Below, one piece after another: positions 57,056 to 64,000 of a DNA stretch of 64,000 nucleotides. The position numbers were made by a program, and so were the translations under genes. This DNA comes from Apricaphanius iberus (taxonomy: Eukaryota > Chordata > Actinopteri > Cyprinodontiformes > Aphaniidae). The stretch is from the NCBI GenBank assembly GCA_028564705.1, contig JAPXFQ010000365.1:62001-126000 (forward strand), given 5' to 3'. Position 1 is the first letter of the stretch. Each line of letters begins with the position of its first letter. The notes beneath the pieces were generated by a model. That model saw nothing but the letters and a program-made list of their open reading frames with translations. It was not told the DNA's origin and searched no databases.

Positions 57056-59053
57056 CTAACTGTAAGCTTTGTCAAAGAGGAAAGTTTTAAGCCTAGTTTT
57101 AAAGATGTACAAATTGTCTGCTTCACAAACCAACCCTGGGAGCCTGTTCCATAGGAGGGGAGCCTGATAGCTGAAAGATCTGCCACCCATTCTACTTTTA
57201 GAAATCCTAGGAACTACCAGTAAACCTGCAGTCTGAGAGCGAAGGGCCCTGTTAGGAACATATGGAACAATCCGGTCTCTTATGTATGATGGAGCTAGAT
57301 TATTAAGAGCTTTATATGTCAGAAGGAGGATCTTGAATTCTATTCTAGATTTTACTGGGAGCCAGTGAAGAGAAGCTAAAACAGGGGAAATGTGATCTCT
57401 TCTTTTAATATTCATCAGAATCCTAGCAGCAGCATTTTGGACTAACTGAAGACTTTTAATTGTTTTCTGTGGACTACCTGATAATAAAGATTTACAGTAA
57501 TCCAGTCTTGAAGTAATAAAGGCATGGACTAGTTTTTCAGCATCATTCCTGGACAGGATGGTTCTAATTTTTGCAATATTCCTAAGGTGAAAAAAGGAAA
57601 TCCTACAGACTTCTTTAATGTGAGATCTAAATGACATATCTTGGTCAAAAATAACACCGAGGTTCTTTGCTTTATTACTGGAGGCTAATTTAATGCCGTC
57701 CAGGTGAAGGGGCTGACTAAGTAGTTTATTTTTCACAGCTTCTGGTCCAAAGACGACAACTTCTGTTTTATCAGAATTCAGAAGCAAGAAGTTTAGAGTC
57801 ATCCAAGTTTTTATGTCTTCCAGACATGCCTGTAGTCTACCAAACTGATTGGATTCATCAGGATTTATAGATAGATATAGCTGTGTATCATCAGCGTAAC
57901 TATGGAATTTTATCCCATGCTGCCTAATTATTTTACCAATAGGAAGCATGTATATAGTAAAAAGAATCGGCCCAAGCACTGAACCCTGTGGTACTCCGCA
58001 AGTAACTATTGAGGTTGAGGAAGATCTATTGTTTACCTGAACAAACTGAAATCTGTTAGACAAATAAGATTTAAACCAACCTAGTGCTGTTCCTATTATA
58101 CTGACACGTTCAAACCTTTCTATGAGAATATTGTGATCAACAGTGTCAAAGGCAGCACTGAGATCTAACAAGACCAGAATGGTCACCAGTCCATTGTCTG
58201 AGGCTATGAGAATATCATTAGTAACCTTCACCAGAGCTGTTTCAGTGCTGTGATGAGCTCTAAAGCCTGACTGAAACTTCTCAAACAGCTCATTATTGTT
58301 TAAATGCTCACACATCTGATGTGCAACTATTTTCTCAAGAATTTTAGATAAGAAGGGAAGATTAGATATCGGTCTATAGTTAATTAAGTCGTTTTGATCA
58401 AGAGATGGTTTCTTAAGTAGAGGTTTAATTACAGCTATCTTAAACTCCTGTGGTACATATCCATTGACTAAGGATAGATTCATTATATCTAAAATTGGAG
58501 CAGCGATCAGAGGGAAAACTTCTTTTACGAGTTTAGTTGGGATTAGGTCTAAAACGCAAGTTGAAGGTTTAGATGAAGCTAATAATTTTAGTACATCAGA
58601 AGGTTCGGCTGCATTAAAGCAGTTTGAGCGTATATTAGGTTCAACCATTTTTGATGTTGCCTCATTAACTAGGGAGGAAGCAAGCATATTGGGAAGGTTC
58701 CCAAATATCTTATTTTTAATAGAGTCTATTTTATTTATAAAGAATTGCATGAAGTCATCACTACTAAGAGCTTGGGAAATGGTTGGCTCGATAGAGCTAT
58801 GATCCTGTGTGAGTTTAGCAACTGTATTAAAAAGAAACCTAGGATTATTTTTATTCTCCTCGATTAAAGATGAATAATATGCTGTTCTAGCTGTTCGAAG
58901 GCTCTTTTTATATAGCAATAGACTATTTTTCCACACTAAATAGGAATCCTGTAAATGCGTGGAGCGCCATTTTCTCTCTAGTTTTCTAACGTTCTTCTTC
59001 AAGGTATGTAGCTCTGAATTAAACCAGGGAGCTAATCTTCTAAGGCTGGCCAC
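57056..59053 (-). CDS. L2-like LINE ORF2: reverse transcriptase (5'-truncated)
   Basis: 665 codons are open from the first GTG to the stop; the same frame stays open upstream to about 59213, giving roughly 719 codons, but the endonuclease is missing. Domain order: linker with SLRRLAPWFNSELHTLKK, then RT with VIKPLLKKPSLDQNDLINYR, FQSGFRAHHSTETALVKVTN, motif A VLLDLSAAFDTVDHNI, motif B CGVPQGSVLGPILFTIYMLP and motif C FHSYADDTQLYLS with the catalytic YADD, then a C-terminal region with LHWLPVKSRIEFKILLLTYK and a final FKTRLKTFLFDKAYS. The reverse transcriptase would copy LINE RNA into DNA at a nicked target. Without promoter, ORF1 and endonuclease it cannot transpose alone. It is not a host gene. 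Confidence 0.9.
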   Translation of the reverse strand: MASLRRLAPWFNSELHTLKKNVRKLERKWRSTHLQDSYLVWKNSLLLYKKSLRTARTAYYSSLIEENKNNPRFLFNTVAKLTQDHSSIEPTISQALSSDDFMQFFINKIDSIKNKIFGNLPNMLASSLVNEATSKMVEPNIRSNCFNAAEPSDVLKLLASSKPSTCVLDLIPTKLVKEVFPLIAAPILDIMNLSLVNGYVPQEFKIAVIKPLLKKPSLDQNDLINYRPISNLPFLSKILEKIVAHQMCEHLNNNELFEKFQSGFRAHHSTETALVKVTNDILIASDNGLVTILVLLDLSAAFDTVDHNILIERFERVSIIGTALGWFKSYLSNRFQFVQVNNRSSSTSIVTCGVPQGSVLGPILFTIYMLPIGKIIRQHGIKFHSYADDTQLYLSINPDESNQFGRLQACLEDIKTWMTLNFLLLNSDKTEVVVFGPEAVKNKLLSQPLHLDGIKLASSNKAKNLGVIFDQDMSFRSHIKEVCRISFFHLRNIAKIRTILSRNDAEKLVHAFITSRLDYCKSLLSGSPQKTIKSLQLVQNAAARILMNIKRRDHISPVLASLHWLPVKSRIEFKILLLTYKALNNLAPSYIRDRIVPYVPNRALRSQTAGLLVVPRISKSRMGGRSFSYQAPLLWNRLPGLVCEADNLYIFKTRLKTFLFDKAYS

Positions 59054-59215
59054 CTTCTTTTTCAGTGGGGCAACTTTGTCTATTGCCAGACGCAGGGAGG
59101 AATTAACGCTATGAACTAGAACGTCAAGTTGTGAGGGGTTACGAGTTAAATCACTGTTTTCTATTGTACTTTTATGTACTGAGGAAATTAAAGTTGGAAG
59201 AGCTTCTTTAAAACC

Positions 59216-60105
59216 TTATTGTTGGTGTGAAACTATTATAATTTTTACTTTGGTACAATTCCTGTGTTTTTTAATTACCTGCAAAATAAAATCCCACTAA
59301 AGTCGGCCTTGTGCACACAATAACATTTAACAGTCATGTCCAGGATGACGGTAAACCTTTAATCATATCTTTACATATGAAAATCTACAGAACCAGTAGG
59401 ACAGTGTGTGTGGTAGTAGGTGGACGCTTTCTCTCTCCCTCTGTCTCCTGTGTCTTATCTCCCAGCTCTCTGTCTCCTGTCCCTCTGTCTTGAGCATCTT
59501 TTTGCATTTTTCTCTAAACCAAACCGAACAAGCTGAAAGATGGAAATTGTCACCTGGTCTCTGAATGCAATTGATAAAATCTACTCAAATTTACAAAGCA
59601 CCGGAAAAGGGCATCCAGGTTGTATGGAAGATATCTGGCTAAGAAAAAATCCGGGAATAAGAAGGGAATGGCTGAAGACCATTTCGAGAGGAAGGCACAC
59701 ATTGAACCGCGCAGCGACCATCCATGGATGCTGAATGTGGCCAGGGATAGTTTCTCTCCATGATGAGATGGGTAGGTAGCTTGGCACGTTACTTGTTGCA
59801 GTGAGGGCACAGATTCCCTCACTGATCTGGCTCTGGTGTGCTGGGAAGGTCAAAGGGGGCTGGAACCTTCCTGCAGTGTGATACCTGGATCCAGATGGCC
59901 TGCTCAGCAACTTTCTGCTGCAACCTGAGAATGAATGTCAGGCTTTGTCTCTGAGACGAAGTTGGCTGATTCCGTCGCAGTCGATCGAGAGCGCTGAACG
60001 CAGTCCCCGTCATGAAGACTCAGCGAGGTTTGGAGATGGGTTAGGTGGACCCAGGTTGATCAGACCCTCCGGTCAGGTCCTGACGGACTTGCTCGGAATC
60101 TTTTT
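59216..60105. other. intergenic, no gene seen
   Basis: Open frames on both strands at 59550-60199 show no recognised motif. The sequence from about 59740 becomes more GC-rich and may already belong to the retroelement cluster that follows. Confidence 0.4.
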
Positions 60106-60393
60106 TGTGACGCCAAACTGTGGTGGGAGGGGGATGCGTCTGAGAAGCCATGATTCAGCCGTCTTTGTCAGAGCCTGCAAGGCTGTGCCTGATTATTAGT
60201 TCAGTGACTGCACCTGTGAGATCAGATTCACCTGTTCTCCTTTTTTCTTCCACTATTTAAGTTCTGGCGTGCGCCTTAGTCCTCGCCGGATTATTGAAGT
60301 CTTTAGTTCTTGTGTTGTTGTCTCTCCATTAAATCTTCCTTTACCTTTATCCAACATCTGCACCTGGGTCTGTTCCTCACCGAGACAGTAACT
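60106..60393 (+). mobile_element. gypsy-like LTR (plus orientation)
   Basis: It starts near tgtgacgcc and ends near cgagacagtaac. It contains a TATA-like tatttaag (60254-60261) and ATTAAA (60328-60333) about 70 bp later, the spacing of a promoter and polyA signal in a short LTR. Directly after it comes gaatgatccggc and a frame encoding KDPADIPGPE, as downstream of LTRs in fish gypsy elements. Exact LTR ends are uncertain. Confidence 0.5.
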
Positions 60394-60750
60394 TCTGATA
60401 GAATGATCCGGCTACGTAAAGACCCAGCGGACATTCCCGGCCCTGAGACATTGACGGACGTGTTGTTGTGTCGTCTTCTGAGGGCTGTCGCCTTTCCTCT
60501 CCCCTCAGATCGCCTCGCAGGAACTCCTTAGCGAGCTCCTTCCTCGATTCGCCTGTGCCCTGCCTCGCTCTGACCTGGAGGACCTGGAGATGCGTGGGTC
60601 ATTCACCAGGCAGCCAAGCAGTGGATTTCTTCAGAGGGGAGGCCATCCATCCTCTCGGCCTCCTACGGCTCCCCGGCTCCAACACTCCCAACTCCGGTGG
60701 GTCCTTTCCCAAATGACGCTTCCGTGGTTTCCGCCCCACGGCCTTATACG
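60394..60750 (+). mobile_element. start of a gypsy-like internal region (gag remnant)
   Basis: Follows the LTR at 60106-60393. The frame starts DRMIRLRKDPADIPG and soon loses similarity to anything I recognise, so only the leader and the first gag codons are supported. Confidence 0.4.
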
Positions 60751-62209
60751 GTGGGTTTCGTCCCACTATCCGGCGCCGACAGCTGCGAGCCTGAGTTCCA
60801 GATGCCACAGCTTCAGCCCCCAACGCCGCAGCATCGCTTCCGGGTTCCCAGACCTGCAACGTGCTCAGCTTCCGATGCCAGCCCGGCGCACACAAGCTCC
60901 ACGACCCGAACCAGCAAGGTCCCATCTCTGACGCCTGCAAAGAAAACGGTTAGAGTTGCTGGATGGGTTTTGCAAAATCCAGCCTTTTCAGACATATACT
61001 GGCCTCGTCCCACCAGTCCCCATCCTTACCTGCCTGTCAGCTGCAGCCACAGTTCCCACTTCTGCTTGCTCAGTTCCTGTCGCAGCTCCGATCTGTAGCT
61101 CTGTCCCCGTTGCAGCTCCGTCTATTGGCCCAGTCGCCATCGCAGCTCCGGCAAACAGCACAGTGAATGCCACTAGAGATCTGAAGAATGGCCCAGAGGG
61201 CGTCCCCGGAGTGGACGACAGTCAGGAGGTCGATCGGGGTGGCGTCCTTCTCCAGGACCTGCAAACAAAAGACTGTTTTTGGAAACGTACCCAATAAGAA
61301 ACAGAAAAGTATCCCTGCAGATCTCGTTGCATCCGAAGTCGTTAAGGCACACTTTGCATTCATCGGAGTATTCTTTGTGAATGTCGCCATCTCCTGTTAG
61401 GCTCTAAATGTCCAACAATTTGCATTGTACTGCAAACCTGTCAAACATGGTGAAACTTATTTGTGTCTTCAACTAAGAGATTCGCAAAAGAAAAAATTCC
61501 AAAATTTTGAAAAAAAACCCCAGAACATTTAGGACTCTAGTGCGAAATGTTTCCAGTCAACTTGTAACACTGATTGCTGCGGCGGATCACAAATATTACG
61601 TTCATTTACTCACCCAGACAAGTTTGGAGCTACTTGGAGCCATTCAGGAGGAGTATATATATCGAGTAGCGATCAGGGGATTTCCATATAATGGGATTAA
61701 ATGGGGGCAGGAGTTAATCACCTGTAATATGGCATTGTCTGGCCTGGAAGTCAGGCAGACGGCTCGGATGGCGTCTCCGGAATGGACGATGGTCAGGTGG
61801 TGGACCAGGATGGCGTCCCCTGGATGGATGACAGTCAGGCGGATTACCAGGATGATGTCCCCTAGCAGGGAAAGAGTCGAAAAGACGACCAGGATGGCGT
61901 CCCTTGGCTGGACGAAGACTAGGTGGCCCTTGTCCAAAGACCTGGCCGCGACGAAGTTCTAACTGCTGTGCAGGCAGAACAAGCTCTGGCGACGGTGGAG
62001 GCAGAAGAAGTTCTGGCTCCGGAATGAAGGGTAGGATGAGTTCTGGAGATGGAGGCAGCAGATCCCACTGCCCTTATGGCGGCGGTAGATTGAGCAGCTC
62101 TGAAGGTGGAGACTGGAGGAGTTCTGGCAGTGGAAGCATCGGATGAGTGGCAGCAACACAATGCAATAAGAAAAAAATAAGACAATATAATTCAGCAATG
62201 ACAGGACAT
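60751..62209. other. GC-rich retroelement-associated region with tandem motifs
   Basis: No intact domain. It contains short degenerate repeats: gcagctccg-rich sequence (about 61070-61160), 42-bp units (61765-61930) and ttctgg-g-rich units (61980-62140). Many overlapping open frames on both strands result from the GC-rich, 3n-periodic repeats. Such sequence often separates coding regions from LTRs in fish gypsy elements, but the assignment is an inference. Confidence 0.4.
61765..61930 (+). repeat. four degenerate 42-bp tandem units
   Basis: ggatggcgtc or ggatgatgtc recurs at 61765, 61808, 61850 and 61891, spaced 41-43 bp. Read on the + strand the units give RMASP-x-W-type repeats. A related unit (gggcgtccccggagtggacg) lies near 61198. 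Confidence 0.75.
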
Positions 62210-62580
62210 TGTCAGGGTGCAGTGATCAGACAGAGATCATTGTTGGAAGAGTGGATGTTCCAGACGCGGAGCGAGACTGGAGCCAATGGTCCGGTTGGAG
62301 CAGAGATGGAGGACGAACTTGGAGCAGGGCTGGAACGTACCTGCTGGAACTTCTCCAACAGGCAACTTGGGTAAAACTCCTAGCTGTGGGAAGCAGCTGG
62401 ACTCTGGAACAATGGAGTGATGTGTTAGTGCAGGTAGGGAGCTGAGCTTCAGAACAAGGCTGAAGGATAAGCACTGTGGAGGTGAGTGAGTGGAGTTTTT
62501 GAGTGTGTGGGTGAGGGGTTTAAGCCAATGGTTGATGAGATGCTCATCTGATCTGAGTTGGTCCTGATGACTTCTTGACA
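62210..62580 (-). mobile_element. gypsy LTR (minus orientation, 371 bp)
   Basis: On the minus strand the segment starts TGTCAAG at 62580 and ends CTGACA at 62210, giving inverted ends TGTCA/TGACA. Immediately before it on that strand is a purine-rich aaggggggctcc (62581-62592), the expected polypurine tract, and before that the gypsy coding region. Position, ends and tract agree with a 3' LTR. No second LTR is in the window. Confidence 0.7.
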
Positions 62581-62800
62581 GGAGCCCCCCTTGAGGAGCC
62601 CGGATGGTCCAGGTGTAGGCGGTGGAAGCCTCGAAGAGAGTGGAGTTCAGAATATGGCGCTATGACGAATGGAGCGATCGTCTGGACCATAACCCTGCTA
62701 GTCCATCGGGTACTGAAATCCTCTTGCCTAAGGACAAGAATCAAGGACACGCTGAACCGTGTAGGCTGGACCCCCGTCTATGAAGCGAGGAGGTGGCGGA

Positions 62801-63310
62801 CTAGCCTCCTTGGGAGAGAGGTGAGGTGAGGCGACGCTTCAGGAGGGAACAGTGGAACACAGGTGAACCTTCAGGGATGCTGGGAGTCGGAGGCGATAGG
62901 TGACCAGATTGATGCGTCGGATGACTGGGTAGGGACCCACGAAGATTTCCGGGTTGAAACGGGGACCCGGATCGGTGACGACAGTGGTGTTGCGCCACGT
63001 AACCAGCGTTAGCCCGCTTGATGGACCCCCGAGCCCGGATCCACGTAGCCTTGGCTCGGCGGACGACTGATTGGGCCACTGGGACCTCCACCTTTGGTTC
63101 CTGGTGGGAGAATAGTGGGCTTTTATCGGTGACAATATCCCGGGGGAACCCATGGAGGCGTACAACGTGCTCAGGGACCAACTCTGCTGTCCTCTTGGCC
63201 ATGCATAGGCTGGGCAGGGCGACCAGATTGTCTGCCTTGGAGAAACAGTCCACGAAGGTGGCAATGGTGGTCATGCAGTCAGCAGGGGGCAGGCCAGTTA
63301 CATAATCCAC
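62801..63310 (-). pseudogene. gypsy integrase, internally deleted
   Basis: It begins MDYVTGLPPADCMTTIATFV and DCFSKADNLVAL (first aspartate region of the integrase core), followed by RLHGFPRDIVTDKSPLF, which holds the second aspartate. The usual continuation to the catalytic glutamate is absent. Instead the sequence jumps to the C-terminal region (VRRAKATWIRARG, then in another frame FNPEIFVGPYPVIRRINLVT and YRLRLPASLKVH). The core is therefore incomplete and inactive. Confidence 0.8.
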
Positions 63311-63415
63311 CCTGATATGTGACCATGGTTGAGACGGGACTGGTAGAGGACGAAGTGCTCCAGTCCCTGGCTGAGTAGGGGATTTTGTTCTGGCGCAGAC
63401 GAACCCACTTGATAG

Positions 63416-63443
63416 CTATAGCTCCATAGCTATGGAGCTATAG
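63416..63443. repeat. 28-bp perfect palindrome at the gypsy deletion junction
   Basis: ctatagctccatag (63416-63429) is followed without spacer by its exact reverse complement ctatggagctatag (63430-63443). It lies exactly between RNase H-like coding sequence and sequence leading into integrase. Confidence 0.9.
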
Positions 63444-63996
63444 TTATGACTGAACCGCCGATAAAAATTAGCAAAGCCGAGGTAGGACTGCAACCTCTTG
63501 AGTGTGGTAGGGAGTGGGCAGGTGGTAACTGCAGAAACCTTCTGGGAGTTGATGGCCACACCGTCAGGTGAAATGACATATCCCAGAAAGGTGGTGGAGC
63601 GCTTGTGAAAGGCACACTTCTCCAGGTTACAGTATGGTAGTTCTGGAGGAGTCATTTTAGAACGGCACAAATGTGCCTGTCGCGGTCCACCTCCGATGTA
63701 GAGGAGACCAAAATGTTGTCCAGGTAGACATACACACATCGTCCTAGCATGTCTCTGAGTATGTCGGTCAGGAAGCGTTGGAAGACTGCTGGGCTGTTAC
63801 ACAGGCCAAAGGGCATGACCTGGTACTCCCAGTGGCTGGTGGGAGTGCTGAACGCCGTCTTCCACTCATCACCCTCTCTAATACAGACTATATTGTATGT
63901 GTTCCGCAGGTCAAGGCGAGTACAGATGGAGGCATTGGACAGATAGTCTAGCACAGTGTTCACCAAAGGAAGTGGATGACGATCTTTAATGGTCAC
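63416..63996 (-). pseudogene. gypsy reverse transcriptase / RNase H start, inactive
   Basis: 63652-63996 encodes RT sequence: [60 protein letters not shown] and [13 protein letters not shown]. The catalytic YLDD is YLDN. After a frameshift 63416-63739 encodes the connection and RNase H start ([39 protein letters not shown]). The frame ends at a 28-bp palindrome. The lost aspartate and the frameshift rule out activity. Confidence 0.85.
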
Positions 63997-64000
63997 TTAA

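Larger units (their letters stand above)
56110..59215 (-). mobile_element. 5'-truncated L2-like LINE with long open frame
   Basis: The minus-strand element ends at 56110 with an AATTGAA tail, preceded by cgctatataaataaactgaa- and cttgtaaagtgccttgag-type sequence. The reverse-transcriptase frame is intact. The 5' limit at about 59215 falls within the linker after the endonuclease: the homologous copy at 49.9 kb continues beyond this point, while here unrelated sequence begins. The 3' UTR (56110-57055) contains a tandem duplication. This is the best preserved LINE in the window. Confidence 0.85.
62581..64000 (-). mobile_element. Ty3/gypsy retrotransposon, decayed, cut by window end
   Basis: From the window edge downward: reverse transcriptase (63996-63652), RNase H beginning (63739-63416), a deletion, integrase core start and C-terminal region (63310-62801), then the polypurine tract and LTR (62580-62210). 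Most of RNase H and part of the integrase are missing. gag, protease and the 5' LTR lie outside the window if they exist. Confidence 0.85.

Noticed and set aside
60590..61390. Several open frames of 100-133 codons on both strands
   Set aside because: GC-rich, repeat-driven frames without domains, in a retroelement-associated region.
1..64000. A previously undescribed multi-gene system
   Set aside because: Apart from fgf8, every protein-coding similarity I can support belongs to known classes of transposon.

Overview
The window is vertebrate nuclear DNA, almost certainly from a ray-finned (teleost) fish. It holds one complete protein-coding host gene, an fgf8-type fibroblast growth factor with five coding exons on the + strand (33572-37920). 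The rest is intergenic DNA full of teleost-type transposons: L2-like LINEs whose ORF1 carries an esterase-like domain, a Rex1-like LINE, an RTE LINE, tRNA-derived SINEs, hAT-type DNA transposons and MITEs, Ty3/gypsy fragments, and many TG, TA, GA and ATCC microsatellites. Interrupted genes, GT-AG introns and the lack of operons rule out a prokaryote.

Layout. 1-365: 3' end of an L2-like LINE. 1.6-4.6 kb: a hAT-like element containing other repeats. 6.0-7.4 kb: a Rex1 tail and the first copy of an LTR-like repeat. 7.7-8.7 kb: hAT debris with a broken BED zinc finger. 9.54-12.62 kb: a near full-length dead RTE LINE bounded by a 19-bp target-site duplication. 12.6-14.05 kb and 23.3-25.07 kb: two inverted copies of an unclassified repeat. 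15.9-21.5 kb: a string of L2-like pieces. 25.1-26.3 kb: second LTR-like copy. 27.4-29.1 kb: L2 endonuclease fragment and a MITE. 30.3-32.0 kb: L2 fragments. 32.6-38.7 kb: GC-rich promoter region, fgf8 and its 3' UTR, with no recognisable interspersed transposon, only microsatellites. 39.26-41.04 kb: hAT element carrying a pentanucleotide satellite. 42.0-46.8 kb: foldback repeat, MITEs, a SINE and a TG...CA-bounded element. 47.4-53.7 kb: an L2-like LINE (minus strand) split by a Rex1-like insertion. 54.64-56.03 kb: hAT element with perfect ends and a perfect 8-bp target duplication, carrying a SINE. 56.1-59.2 kb: 5'-truncated L2 with a long open reverse-transcriptase frame. 60-64 kb: gypsy LTRs and a dead gypsy pol running off the window.

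Fgf8 is a secreted morphogen; nothing else here encodes a host protein I can support. The transposon ORFs are almost all broken by stops, frameshifts or catalytic substitutions; the exception is the L2 reverse transcriptase at 57056-59213, whose frame is open. I found no new multi-gene system. The points most worth a second look are the conserved alternative acceptor in fgf8 exon 3, the nested and target-duplicated transposons, several unclassified repeat pairs, and some strong hairpins. All family names rest on reading motifs by eye, without database searches.
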